Positions 16,550 to 25,890 of a DNA stretch of 64,000 bases are shown here, piece after piece. The position numbers and the translations under genes are program-made. The number at the start of each line of letters is the position of its first letter. Within the stretch, counting starts at the first letter, position 1. The stretch covers positions 1-64,000 of the forward strand of contig NZ_FOHU01000001.1 of the NCBI RefSeq assembly GCF_900111615.1, read 5' to 3'. The notes under the pieces were generated by a model that saw only the letters and a list, made by a program, of their open reading frames with translations, did no database searches and was not told where the DNA came from. Source of the stretch: Natronincola peptidivorans (lineage in GTDB: Bacteria; Bacillota; Clostridia; Peptostreptococcales; Natronincolaceae).

Positions 16550-18101
16550 TTTTTTTCACCTCCATAAAGTCCCTGTAAGTCAATAATGCAGCAGTCTCAC
16601 CAGATTGAAGAGAGCTTGAATAGCCATGACATCTGAATGCAAAACCACCAGAAAAATCAAGACCTTTGATGTATTTTTCATCATTCATTGACATCATCCT
16701 GGGCAATACAGAGTCCCAAGGGACTGGTTCATATCCATAAACACTACCATTAAAGGCTCCTGTATAGTTAGCAAATGTTGCAGGTGTCGCAACCTCGATT
16801 TCCTCAATACTATCCCTTATGTTTATTCCCAGAGCCTTTTCAAACTCATCAATCATCTCTTCAGCTAGCTTATTCTTTAACTTAACATAGTCCTTAGGTT
16901 CAACATCCCTCCAGCAGTCTCCAGAGAATAAAGTAGTTAAGTAGAGTATGCTTGTGCCCTCTGGTGAACAGTCTGGAATAGTTTTGTTTAGACAGACTGT
17001 AGCTTGCCCAACTGGCCTTCCCAGACTATGAAAGCTTTTGTAGATATCATTGGTGTCTGGAGTACTATAGACAAAGTAGCTGTATTCATCAATGCCAAGC
17101 TCTTCAGCACTTTTATCTAAGCCAAGGTAAACAACAAATGCAGAAAAGCCAACCTTTCTGGCATTACAGGTTTTAAGTGCTGTTTCAGGCACCTCTGTTT
17201 TGGGGTAAATCAGCTGATTATAAACAGTATGGGGAGAGGTATTGGTGATTACATAATTTGTCTTGATTACATCTCCATGGGAAGTCTCTACACCAACAAT
17301 TTGACCTTTTTCAATTATTATCTTTTCCACCTTTGTATTGTATTGAATATCTCCACCCAGCTCCCTTATCTTCATATCTAGTGCTGTTGTATAACCATGG
17401 GAACGAAATCTGGGAATAAAAGCTTGTTTAGTAATATATCTATAAAACATAGCACCAAATATTGTGAAGCTCATATCCTTAACACCTACACCAATATAAC
17501 ACCAATAAGCAGTAATGATCTTCTGAGCTCTATAGGGCATTTTTAGAGAGTCTAGAACATCCTGCAGGGTATAGGGTGCTGTCTTTAAAAAGTTGGGATA
17601 TTCCTTTGTAAGAACTTTTTTGTCATGATTGCCCTTTGATTCAGCAAGATAAGTAAATGCATCAATAACCTCTTCACATAGCCTTATGAACTTAACAACA
17701 GATTCCTTTGAGCCTGGTACATATTCTTCCATTTTGGCAATAAATTCTTCCTCACCAAAGGGCATAGTTGCATCAATTCTTCCACCTTTTTCATTGGGTA
17801 CAATAAGCCTATAGGCCTCTGGAACCTCGATCCATTCTACATCCAATCCTATTCGGTCCTCCAATAGCATTCTCACATTACCCTTGTCATCAGGTGGCCC
17901 AAAATCAGAAATCTCATGAAGTGAAGGCTCAAATTCAAATCTGCCCCTAACAAAGCTTGTTGCAAATCCTCCTGGTAGATTGTGCTGCTCTAGCAGAAGT
18001 GTTTTCATCCCTTTTCCTGCAAGGGTAGCTGCAGCAGTCAAGCCACCATTACCGGCTCCTACTACTACAGCATCATACTCAGTCTTAAAGTTATTTGACA
18101 T
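16542..18101 (-). CDS. CrtI/RetSat-like FAD-dependent oxidoreductase
   Basis: A 519-residue flavoprotein of the phytoene desaturase / carotene isomerase / retinol saturase superfamily. The N-terminal dinucleotide motif is DAVVVGAGNGGLTAAATLA, and the C-terminal FAD motif region has GLDFSGGFAFRCHGYSSSLQ. The ATG at 18101 is chosen since GGGAGG is 7 bases before it and the FAD motif then falls near residue 10. No carotenoid genes are nearby. Coupling to a 2Fe-2S/FAD reductase suggests that it reduces (saturates) rather than oxidises a polyene or enone. The substrate is unknown. The promoter and an FCD-type operator lie just upstream. Confidence 0.85.
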   Translation of the reverse strand: MSNNFKTEYDAVVVGAGNGGLTAAATLAGKGMKTLLLEQHNLPGGFATSFVRGRFEFEPSLHEISDFGPPDDKGNVRMLLEDRIGLDVEWIEVPEAYRLIVPNEKGGRIDATMPFGEEEFIAKMEEYVPGSKESVVKFIRLCEEVIDAFTYLAESKGNHDKKVLTKEYPNFLKTAPYTLQDVLDSLKMPYRAQKIITAYWCYIGVGVKDMSFTIFGAMFYRYITKQAFIPRFRSHGYTTALDMKIRELGGDIQYNTKVEKIIIEKGQIVGVETSHGDVIKTNYVITNTSPHTVYNQLIYPKTEVPETALKTCNARKVGFSAFVVYLGLDKSAEELGIDEYSYFVYSTPDTNDIYKSFHSLGRPVGQATVCLNKTIPDCSPEGTSILYLTTLFSGDCWRDVEPKDYVKLKNKLAEEMIDEFEKALGINIRDSIEEIEVATPATFANYTGAFNGSVYGYEPVPWDSVLPRMMSMNDEKYIKGLDFSGGFAFRCHGYSSSLQSGETAALLTYRDFMEVKKSE

Positions 18102-18126
18102 ACTCTCCCCTCCCAACAATAATATT

Positions 18127-18139
18127 GTGGTATAACCAC
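18127..18139. promoter_or_regulatory. GntR/FCD-type operator GTGGTATAACCAC
   Basis: A 13-base palindrome matching the FadR/FCD consensus TNGTNNNACNA. It lies about 4 to 17 bases downstream of the predicted start point, a classic repressor position. The FCD regulator gene at 14390 is the obvious candidate protein. Confidence 0.65.
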
Positions 18140-18150
18140 CAACCAATTAT

Positions 18151-18180
18151 ATTATAAAGATATTCTAGAAGTTGTGTCAA
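18151..18180 (-). promoter_or_regulatory. promoter of the CrtI-like/reductase operon
   Basis: On the minus strand, perfect -35 TTGACA (18180-18175) and -10 TATAAT (18156-18151) are separated by 18 bases. Both are full consensus, so the promoter should be strong unless repressed at the operator just downstream. Confidence 0.8.
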
Positions 18181-18291
18181 TATGCAAAAATATAAAATTC
18201 ATACAAAAACCTCTAACCTATATATTACATTCAACTGATGGTATAAGCAGGAACCTAATATAAAGGTAATAACAGTAATCCATATGAGACT

Positions 18292-18504
18292 TTTATCCCA
18301 CTGGATTGGCTGGCTCGATTAACAACTCATATACCTAGCAGAGGAGAACAACTGGTCCCGTATTATGGATACTACTACAACCAGTTTCGTGGCGTGAGAA
18401 AAAAAGAGGAAAATGAAGAGAATGATTATGGAGTTAGGATTGTGGTTGGGGGCTACAGGACAGGGAAGGAAATTGATATCAAAAAAACGGGAATTTTTGT
18501 ATGA
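18292..18504 (+). pseudogene. IS91-like (Y2) transposase fragment
   Basis: An open frame without a start encodes FIPLDWLARLTTHIPSRGEQ, then LVPYYGYYYNQFRGVRKKEE. This is the characteristic C-terminal region of Y2-type transposases (PF04986), where the usual form is DPLxWLARxTxHIPxxGxQ..YYGxYSN..RG. Nothing upstream or downstream restores the catalytic part, and the frame ends at TGA 18502. It is a relic of a past insertion in the gap between the flavoprotein operon and the aminotransferase gene. Confidence 0.7.
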
Positions 18505-18590
18505 GGCAATTATTATTTAAGGGACAAGGGGACAGGATACTTGCTCCATAAACAAATTACAAATAACCTTTCTACTTTTCCTATAAAGAA

Positions 18591-18612
18591 AACCGCTGGA
18601 GAACCAGCGGTT
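18591..18612 (-). terminator. terminator of the aminotransferase gene
   Basis: AACCGCTGG (18591-18599) pairs with CCAGCGGTT (18604-18612) around AGAA. On the minus strand TTTTCTTT follows. The flanks match the hairpin at 8703-8725. Confidence 0.65.
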
Positions 18613-18691
18613 AGAATTGCATTCTGTAAAAGCAATTTACACAAAATCATAGATTCTGGCAATCTGCTTTTTAGCAGAAACTTTATTTTTT

Positions 18692-20008
18692 TTATCTTTG
18701 AGCTTCAAACTGTCTTAAGAGTTTAACAAACAGCTCTGGAACCTTTGCCATATTTTCAGTAGACTCTACGAATGAAATTCGAAACTGTGTACTTCCTGGG
18801 TTTTCTTCACCTGCATCAACATTGTAGAAGCCCTTCATCGGTGCTACAAGAAGTGTTGTTTCAACACCGTCGATGTTAACAGATCCTTCTCCCGCACAGT
18901 ACAAGACGAAGTCAATGGCATCAAATCCAGGCTTTACTACATTTCTAACGTCAATTACAGAGTATATGGATGCATCAGGACTGGAAACAATTAATCCAGG
19001 CTCATGCTCCTTCAATCCTTTATATACGTTGAAAATTTGTTCCTTATAGTACTCTCTAAGACCCTTACACCATTCAGCAATTTGCTCTTTGCTTTCATGA
19101 GCTAATGCACCAAATATATATTGACCAATTACATTAGCACAAAGGTTTGCTGTATACTCAGCTACAGAGCGGTTGTTGAACTCAGCATTGTCAGTGATTA
19201 AAGCACCAATTCTTAAACCACAAGCATTCCATACCTTTGATGCAGTCTCAATACTGATCCTTCTGCCTTCGATGCCAGGCACTTCAGCATCGGTGATTCC
19301 CCAGATGCTGACAAGCTTGCTTTCTTCTTCATAGTAGAGCTCACGATAAGCTTCATCGCTTGCCATCCACATATTGTATTTTACGCACAGCTTAGCCAGT
19401 TCCTTAAGGGTTTCATGATTATAGTACTGTCCTGTTGGATTGTCATAAGGAATGACAAGGAGTGCTCCAGGATTATGTGCTTTAATGGCTTCTTCTATTC
19501 TATGTAGCTCTGGAAGGCTGAACTGGCCGTCTTCGTTTAAACTACGTCTTACTGTAACGATTTTACGTCCAATTCTTTCTGCAAAGGAGATATAATTGGT
19601 GTAGGCGGGATCGATTACCATTAGGGGTTTGTCTTCAGTCCCTGCAGCACCACAAACACCCAATAGCAACAATTCCATAGCAGTAGATCCACCATCAGTT
19701 ACCTGAACAAATAATTTACTTGTGTCAAAGCCCTCGCAATTAAGAATGTTCTTAAATGCATCCTGGCACTCTTGAAGACCAGCAGTAGTTGAATATCTTA
19801 CCACACCCTCTGCAAATGGACTTTCAGGTGCACCAAGCTCAAACATTCTTTTCTGCATAGCTGGATTTGTGGGGAGTGAAACATTACCGATGCCTACATT
19901 GATTACTGCTTCAGGCTTCACTTTACGCTCCTCATATTTCATTTGTGCTAAACGGACATCCGATGGTGTCCTAGATTGGAAGTGAGCAGATAAAATTGGT
20001 TTACTCAT
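18692..20008 (-). CDS. PLP-dependent aminotransferase, class I/II
   Basis: A 438-residue fold-type I enzyme. The cofactor motifs are IPYDNPTGQYY, the Asp that contacts the pyridine nitrogen in ASDEAYREL, and the Schiff-base Lys in ETASKVWNACGLRIG. The ATG at 20008 has GGAG 8 bases before it; the TTG at 20014 is too close. It stands alone, with its own terminator and an inverted repeat in its promoter. The amino donor cannot be read from sequence. The T-box-controlled transporter and amine oxidase in the window are compatible with aromatic amino-acid use, but that is inference. Confidence 0.87.
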   Translation of the reverse strand: MSKPILSAHFQSRTPSDVRLAQMKYEERKVKPEAVINVGIGNVSLPTNPAMQKRMFELGAPESPFAEGVVRYSTTAGLQECQDAFKNILNCEGFDTSKLFVQVTDGGSTAMELLLLGVCGAAGTEDKPLMVIDPAYTNYISFAERIGRKIVTVRRSLNEDGQFSLPELHRIEEAIKAHNPGALLVIPYDNPTGQYYNHETLKELAKLCVKYNMWMASDEAYRELYYEEESKLVSIWGITDAEVPGIEGRRISIETASKVWNACGLRIGALITDNAEFNNRSVAEYTANLCANVIGQYIFGALAHESKEQIAEWCKGLREYYKEQIFNVYKGLKEHEPGLIVSSPDASIYSVIDVRNVVKPGFDAIDFVLYCAGEGSVNIDGVETTLLVAPMKGFYNVDAGEENPGSTQFRISFVESTENMAKVPELFVKLLRQFEAQR

Positions 20009-20051
20009 TATCAAAACTCCTTTTCTAATAAGTATTTTTAAAAATTTGAGC

Positions 20052-20074
20052 TACACTACTTAATATATAGTGTA
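20052..20074. promoter_or_regulatory. inverted repeat TACACTA-N9-TAGTGTA
   Basis: A perfect 7-base inverted repeat about 45-65 bases before the aminotransferase start, overlapping an AT-rich -10-like segment on the minus strand. Probable operator; the binding protein is unknown. Confidence 0.45.
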
Positions 20075-20189
20075 TACTTTTTAGTTTGCCCAGTTCTATT
20101 TTACCATTATTTCATGTTTATTTCACTTTATATTTTGCATTTTCATTAAGAATGATACGAATAGTACAGTTAAAATAAAGGGGAGAAAA

Positions 20190-20342
20190 TAATAATAAAT
20201 GTATATTTTACTGTGAATAGCGGAGAAATTTTTGGTATTCTAAGCCCTAATGGTGCAGGGAAATCCACTACACAAAACATACTCGCCAGCATCTTAAGTA
20301 GATATATAAGAGAGGTTAGAGGGATAGATTTAATAGTTTAAA
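20190..20342 (+). pseudogene. ABC-transporter ATPase fragment
   Basis: The frame reads VNSGEIFGILSPNGAGKSTT, an intact Walker A region with its preceding beta-strand. It then degenerates and stops at 20340. There is no start codon in frame, no Q-loop, signature or Walker B, and no partner permease. It is a gene remnant that fills much of the gap 20009-20417. Confidence 0.7.
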
Positions 20343-20417
20343 ACAGTACAAAGATTGCCCTATAAGTCCTACATCAAGGCTTAGAGGACATATGTATATA
20401 GATGTACTTTTTAGATA

Positions 20418-21542
20418 CTAAAAGATCTTTTTATTTTTTTTGCATTTTTTATCACTTGTTATTCCTATGGTTAAATTTGGTTTTTGATAAAGCATTCCTG
20501 CCACAATAGCTGTAATAGGTATGGCATAGATCAATCCAATGCTTCCCGCCAAAACTCTAACGATTTCCGTTGCCATGGCATCCATATTGACGACTCTTGC
20601 AAAGGGGATCTCATAAGCCACTAAAACCAAAAGGAGTGACATGGAAGCTCCTGTATAGGCTAAAATCAATGTATTAGCCATAGTTCCCATAATATCCTTT
20701 CCGACATTTAATCCTGATTTAATCAAATCCTTTGTCTTTATAGCAGGATTAGCATTTCTAACTTCATCTATGGCAGAAGCTATAGACATACCAACATCCA
20801 AAACAGCACCTACAGCTCCAATAATCATGCCTGCAAACAGCAGGCCGGTAAAATCAAAGTTGGTTCTTTGAGGAATATACATCAGCATCTGGGATTCATC
20901 GCCGCTTAATCCTGTTAACCTGGTTGCCTGAGTCATGATCCAGGCAAGCATACCGGCAATCACTACGCCGCCAATGGTACCAATGATAGCTGCCAATGCC
21001 TTTTTGTTAAAGCCGCTAATGATCACTACAGTAGCAGTGACAATAATAGAGGCTACAATAATAGTAATCAAGATAGGTGGATACCCGCCTAGAATGAGCG
21101 GTATAAGCACCTTTAATACAAGAAAGCCTGTGATTCCTAGTGTAATAACAGTTTTTAGTCCCTGAAGCCCTCCAATCAGGATAAGAGAAAATACAAAAAA
21201 CAGGGTTAAGTATCCTAAATAATGATCTCGGGTTACCTCTGTAATATAACTTTTTGTAACGACACCGCCTTGGCTTTCGATCCACAATAACACACCTTCA
21301 CCCTCTTGAAAATAAAAATCCCTTGCAGGATTTCCAGACAAAGTATGTGTGATTGCCATAGTTTGTCCTTTGTAGGTCCCTTGACGGATCTCAATAATAA
21401 TTTCTTGGACTTCTGGTGAATCTTTAGTAATTTCAATAATTCTGCCCCTAACGGTTTCGCTAGCTACAGGGGATTCTCCAAAGACAATTAGTGATGTGCA
21501 AAAAATGAAAAGAATCAGTGAACATAAAAAAGCTTTTTTCAT
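20418..21542 (-). CDS. YibE/F family membrane protein
   Basis: A 374-residue YibE/F-like protein (PF07907). A signal-type N-terminus is followed by a roughly 100-residue extracytoplasmic beta-rich domain and seven to eight membrane helices, with family segments MIIGAVGAVLDVGMSIASAI and ILAYTGASMSLLLVLVAYE. The biochemical role of this widely spread family is unknown; some lactic acid bacterial members sit with bacteriocin or export genes. GGGGGAAG precedes the ATG. It is monocistronic. Confidence 0.85.
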   Translation of the reverse strand: MKKAFLCSLILFIFCTSLIVFGESPVASETVRGRIIEITKDSPEVQEIIIEIRQGTYKGQTMAITHTLSGNPARDFYFQEGEGVLLWIESQGGVVTKSYITEVTRDHYLGYLTLFFVFSLILIGGLQGLKTVITLGITGFLVLKVLIPLILGGYPPILITIIVASIIVTATVVIISGFNKKALAAIIGTIGGVVIAGMLAWIMTQATRLTGLSGDESQMLMYIPQRTNFDFTGLLFAGMIIGAVGAVLDVGMSIASAIDEVRNANPAIKTKDLIKSGLNVGKDIMGTMANTLILAYTGASMSLLLVLVAYEIPFARVVNMDAMATEIVRVLAGSIGLIYAIPITAIVAGMLYQKPNLTIGITSDKKCKKNKKIF

Positions 21543-22163
21543 TATTTTTCTTCCCCCAGTTTCTCATATGTAATCTTACTTTTTACATAATGGATATTTT
21601 GCATCCTATATTACTTGCTATTATAGCACTGGTTTTTTAGTAAGTAAATAAAATCAGAAAGGTCTGATATAATTAACATTTCAAAGAAATCAATTAAATA
21701 AGCATGATAGATGTAATTTGAAAATTATTAAATATTTAACAAAATCATCCATTATAAAAAAGGATTATATAGGGATTAAGTAGAATTATTATATAATAAT
21801 ACATAAACAACGATATAATAATTTTTTTACTATTTAATTTGGCCTATGTAATTCTCCACAGGAGTTTTATATGAAATCAAAAATATACAGCCAGTACACT
21901 GTAAAGTAATTTAAGTATATATTTTGATTTTTTTTATTGGACATAAATAACTATGCAGCTATAGGGCGTCATTAATATACTAAAAGGAAGGAGGCTAGAA
22001 TTAAGAATTTAGGAAAGGAGGTATATTTTCTAATTTATTTTGGCTTTCAATCACAAACTTTTTCATTATGTACCAGATGATTAGTGTTAGGGTTGCTATT
22101 ATTGTCATTTATAATTCATCTTTTAATGTTGAATTATAAGGAAAAAAAGGAGGAAATACTTAC
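21543..22163. other. long AT-rich non-coding region
   Basis: About 620 bases between divergent genes, very AT-rich. Two AAGGAGG-like runs (around 21986 and 22014) are not followed by a convincing gene; the longest peptide I could read (about 23 residues from an ATG near 22073) has no ribosome site. It probably holds the promoter and 5' leader of the nucleotidase gene. I see no riboswitch pattern that I recognise. Confidence 0.4.
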
Positions 22164-24392
22164 GTGATGAAGTATACTGGAAAAGCATTAAATAATAGAT
22201 TAATAAGCACAATACTTACATTACTTTTGATAGTATCATCATTTTCTTTTGCATTTGGAGTAACAGAATCAGATACTACAGCCTCTACAGTTGTAGATAT
22301 TGATTTAACAGCCAATAATGATATAGTGGCATTAGATAACAAAGGAAATGGAACGCATGAACTTGTTATTATGGGAACAACTGATATTCATGTAAACCTT
22401 ATGCCATATGATTACATGACTGACAGAGTCAATGAAAACCATGGAATGTCAAAAGTAGCAACACTAATTGATCAAATTAGAGCACAGCATAAAAACACAT
22501 TATTGTTAGATGCAGGAGACATGATTCAAGGAAGTCTATTAGGCAATATAGAAGCGGTAGTAGATCCACTGAAGGATGGAGAAGTACATGTATCTATCAA
22601 TTCTATGAACATGATGGGATATGATGCAGCAATTTTAGGAAACCATGAGTTTAATTTTGGATTGGATTTCTTAGAAAGAGCTTATAGCGGTGCTAATTTC
22701 CCTGTAGTAAATGCCAATGTTTATGAAGTAGACACAGACGAAAACTACTTTACACCTTATGTGATTTTAGATCGCGAAATAGATGGGGAAGCAATCAAGA
22801 TAGGAGTCATTGGTTTTACACCACCACAAATTATGATATGGGATAAAATACACTTAGATGGAAAAGTATATACAAAAGAAATAGTAGAAACAGCAGAGAA
22901 GTTTGTACCGGAAATGAGAGAAGCTGGAGCTGACCTTATCATAGCAGTTGCCCATACAGGCATTGATGCAAATGAAGGAGCCAGTGAAAATGCAGCCTAC
23001 TTCCTAAGTCAAGTGGAAGGCATAGATGCTATGGTACTAGGGCATCAACATAAAAGATTTCCAAGTACAGATTATGAAAATATACCAGGAATAGATATTG
23101 AAAAAGGAACAATCAACGGTGTACCTACAATTATGGCAGGATCATGGGGAAATAACCTAGGAACCATTGCTTTAAATCTTACATATGGAAACGGTGTATG
23201 GACAATCCTAGATAGCAAATCAGAGTTAACAGCAACGGCAAACCTATCACCAAGACAAGACATCGTTGATTCTGTAGCAGCAAAGCATCAACAAACAATT
23301 GAATACGTAAATACACCAGTAGGGGAAACTTATGCAAACCTAAACACATTTTTCTCTAGAGTAATGGATAACAAGGTAATACAATTAGTAAATGATGCAC
23401 AGCTATGGTTTGCAGATGGGTTCTTTGATGGAACAGAATATGAAGGTATACCAGTACTTTCAGCAGCAGCACCGTTTAAAGCGGGACGTCATGGACCAGA
23501 TTATTATACAAATGTAGAAGCTGGTGGGATAGCCGTTAAAGATGTTGCAGATATTTATATTTATGACAATACTTTACAAATTGTTAAGGTAGATACTGCA
23601 ACCTTAATAGGCTGGCTAGAAAAGTCAGCAGAAAACTTTAATCAAATTAATCCAACCAAAACAGATGATCAAGTACTGCTAGACTATAATTATAGAGGCT
23701 TCAACTTTGATCACATTGCAGGGATTGAATATCAAATCGATGTAACAAAGCCAGCCGGCAAAAGAATTGTTAATGTTACCTTTGAAGGAAAACCATTAGC
23801 AGCAGGTATGGAGTTCTTAGTAGTAACCAATAACTATCGTGCTTCAGGCGGTGGAGATCACCTATTAAACTCAAACTCAGAAGTTGTCTACTCAGGTACA
23901 GAAGAAAATCGTGAAGTAATCATAGATTACATCACAAAAGTAGGTGCAGCTGATCCACAGGTAACAAATTATTGGTCAATTCTACCTGTAGAAACAGCAG
24001 GAAGAGTAATATTTAGAGGCTCATCTATAGGTCAAGACAGCATGGATGATTTTGAAGCAGAAAAAGTAGCCTATATAGGTGAAGAGGACGGATGGAGCCT
24101 GTATGCATATAATTTAAGCTTAGGAGCAGAAGAGGCAGCCATAATAATAGAAGAGCCAGTAGTAGAAGAGTCCGTAGTAGAGGAAACTATAGTAGAAGAG
24201 CCTGTTGTAGTAGAAGAACCAGTAGAAGTAATAGAAGCACCTACAACCATTTATATTGTACAAACAGGAGACTGGTTGTCTACAATAGCCATGAAGTACG
24301 GAACTACCTGGGAAGAGCTTCAGGAAATGAATGAAATTAAAAACCCTAACCTTATATTTCCAGGGCAAAAAATTATTGTACCTGCACAATAA
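22164..24392 (+). CDS. secreted 5'-nucleotidase / 2',3'-cyclic phosphodiesterase with LysM domain
   Basis: A 742-residue exported enzyme that dephosphorylates nucleotides outside the cell. A signal peptide of about 33 residues is followed by a metallophosphatase domain ([42 protein letters not shown] binding two metals). Next comes the 5'-nucleotidase C-terminal substrate domain, with ASGGGDHLL, and a Glu/Val/Pro-rich linker of about 30 residues. It ends in one LysM domain ([13 protein letters not shown]...[11 protein letters not shown]) for peptidoglycan binding. The GTG at 22164 has AAGGAGGA at about 9 bases; the ATG at 22167 is also possible. It likely supplies nucleosides and phosphate at the cell wall. 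Confidence 0.92.
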   Translation: MMKYTGKALNNRLISTILTLLLIVSSFSFAFGVTESDTTASTVVDIDLTANNDIVALDNKGNGTHELVIMGTTDIHVNLMPYDYMTDRVNENHGMSKVATLIDQIRAQHKNTLLLDAGDMIQGSLLGNIEAVVDPLKDGEVHVSINSMNMMGYDAAILGNHEFNFGLDFLERAYSGANFPVVNANVYEVDTDENYFTPYVILDREIDGEAIKIGVIGFTPPQIMIWDKIHLDGKVYTKEIVETAEKFVPEMREAGADLIIAVAHTGIDANEGASENAAYFLSQVEGIDAMVLGHQHKRFPSTDYENIPGIDIEKGTINGVPTIMAGSWGNNLGTIALNLTYGNGVWTILDSKSELTATANLSPRQDIVDSVAAKHQQTIEYVNTPVGETYANLNTFFSRVMDNKVIQLVNDAQLWFADGFFDGTEYEGIPVLSAAAPFKAGRHGPDYYTNVEAGGIAVKDVADIYIYDNTLQIVKVDTATLIGWLEKSAENFNQINPTKTDDQVLLDYNYRGFNFDHIAGIEYQIDVTKPAGKRIVNVTFEGKPLAAGMEFLVVTNNYRASGGGDHLLNSNSEVVYSGTEENREVIIDYITKVGAADPQVTNYWSILPVETAGRVIFRGSSIGQDSMDDFEAEKVAYIGEEDGWSLYAYNLSLGAEEAAIIIEEPVVEESVVEETIVEEPVVVEEPVEVIEAPTTIYIVQTGDWLSTIAMKYGTTWEELQEMNEIKNPNLIFPGQKIIVPAQ

Positions 24393-24446
24393 AGTCTGCC
24401 GCTACTTACTAGAAGCGGGGGGGTTCACCAGTAAATTTGTTTATCA

Positions 24447-24471
24447 GAATGGAGGTTTATGACCTCCATTC
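24447..24471 (+). terminator. terminator of the nucleotidase gene
   Basis: GAATGGAGGT pairs perfectly with ACCTCCATTC around TTATG and is followed by TTTTTATT. Confidence 0.85.
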
Positions 24472-24685
24472 TTTTTATTGTACTCGTAATTATTGGGTAT
24501 AAGGTAATTAATGAGATAATATAATATAAAGCAATGTATAAAAAATACTTAAATGTAAAAATTATGTAATAACTAAAAGCAAATAGAAATAGAGAGAATT
24601 TTAAAGAATTATAAAGGAATTCACTATTAAATGTAGTATATATACAGTAATAGTACAAGAAAGGTAGAATGAAATGGAGGAAAAA

Positions 24686-25687
24686 GTGAGAAATACTACA
24701 GAACACTTTGAGGAGACTTATTTAGCTGCGTGTGCTCAACAAAGCAAATATACAAGAGGGAGAAGAATAGAAGAAGAGGTTTGTCATGTTAGAAGTCCCT
24801 ATCAAAGAGACAGAGACCGTATTATTCATTGTGAGTTTTTTAGAAAACTTAAAGGGAAGACACAGGTTTTTATCGTAAAAAATGATAGCTTTAGAACCAG
24901 GTTAACCCACACATTAGAAGTAAGTCAAATAGCTAGAACCATTGCCAGGGCTTTAAGATTAAATGAAGATTTAGTAGAAGCCATTGCTTTAGGCCACGAT
25001 TTAGGACATACATGTTTTGGTCATAGCGGGGAAGAGGTATTAGATGGCATTGTTGGTTCTTTTCAACATAATCAGCAAAGTTTGAGGGTAGTAGATTTTT
25101 TAGAAAGAGGCGGAAAAGGTTTAAATCTTACCTATGAAGTAAGAGATGGCATTTTAAATCATACCGGAGAAGGAATCCCTGTAACAATGGAAGGGAAATT
25201 AGTAAAATTGGTGGATACACTCACTTATCTATGTCATGACATTCAAGATAGCATTGGTGCAGAGATATTAAGAAAGGAAGATATCCCTGAAGAGATTTTA
25301 GAAGTGTTGGGTAATACCCATAGTCAAAGAGTAAATACCTTTGTACAGGATATTATTAAAGAAACTTCTAAAAAATTAAAAGAAGGGGCAGAACCGAATA
25401 TTTATCAAGCAGAAAAGATGTATGATACTATGATGCGACTTCGTTCTTTCATGTTTACAAAAGTATATAATGGTGAGCTATGTCTACGAGAGAAAGAAAA
25501 GGCTACTTATATCGTTAAATTCCTATTTGATTATTTTATGGAAAGACCACAAGACATGCCAGTTAGATACTTTAATATGATTGAGAAGGAAGGAATAGAA
25601 AGAACCATAGTAGATTATATAGCTGCCTGTACTGATGATGATGCTATTAAATTATTTCAAAGAAAGGTTATTCCTTCACCCAAATAG
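24686..25687 (+). CDS. dgt: dGTPase-like HD-domain triphosphohydrolase
   Basis: A 333-residue HD-domain phosphohydrolase of the deoxyguanosine triphosphate triphosphohydrolase type, cleaving dNTPs to deoxynucleoside and triphosphate. The metal-binding H...HD...D set is visible in TRLTHTLEVSQIA, LGHDLGHTCFGH and VKLVDTLTYLCHDI. The GTG at 24686 lies 5 bases after GGAGG; the ATG at 24674 overlaps that site and is less likely. A dgt-like gene just before dnaG-rpoD is a common clostridial order, linking nucleotide supply and replication. Confidence 0.88.
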   Translation: MRNTTEHFEETYLAACAQQSKYTRGRRIEEEVCHVRSPYQRDRDRIIHCEFFRKLKGKTQVFIVKNDSFRTRLTHTLEVSQIARTIARALRLNEDLVEAIALGHDLGHTCFGHSGEEVLDGIVGSFQHNQQSLRVVDFLERGGKGLNLTYEVRDGILNHTGEGIPVTMEGKLVKLVDTLTYLCHDIQDSIGAEILRKEDIPEEILEVLGNTHSQRVNTFVQDIIKETSKKLKEGAEPNIYQAEKMYDTMMRLRSFMFTKVYNGELCLREKEKATYIVKFLFDYFMERPQDMPVRYFNMIEKEGIERTIVDYIAACTDDDAIKLFQRKVIPSPK

Positions 25688-25890
25688 AATTAGATGTAAA
25701 TTTATCCATAAATTTTCAGAATTTATTTATTTTAATAGATAAGAAGGATTTGCGGCGATTAATGTCGAAATAACTTCGTCACACCTCTTATAAAGGTATT
25801 TATTTTGCGAAATAACATAATCTTTATGGAAGGAGATTCGAAAAAGATACAGAAATATAGTATAAAGTCATTTATAACTAGGTGGTGTAA

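Noticed and set aside
21980..22140. Small gene after the AAGGAGG runs upstream of the nucleotidase
   Set aside because: No start codon at usable spacing opens a frame of more than a few codons; the roughly 23-residue frame further on has no ribosome site.
24120..24260. Tandem repeat GTAGTAGAAGAGCC-like as a CRISPR or satellite array
   Set aside because: It is an in-frame low-complexity linker (Glu-Glu-Pro-Val-Val repeats) in the nucleotidase; there are no spacers.
24120..24389. Minus-strand frame rich in Tyr/Phe near the end of the nucleotidase gene
   Set aside because: It arises from the Glu/Val repeat linker read backwards; composition is implausible and the sense gene has a clear LysM domain there.
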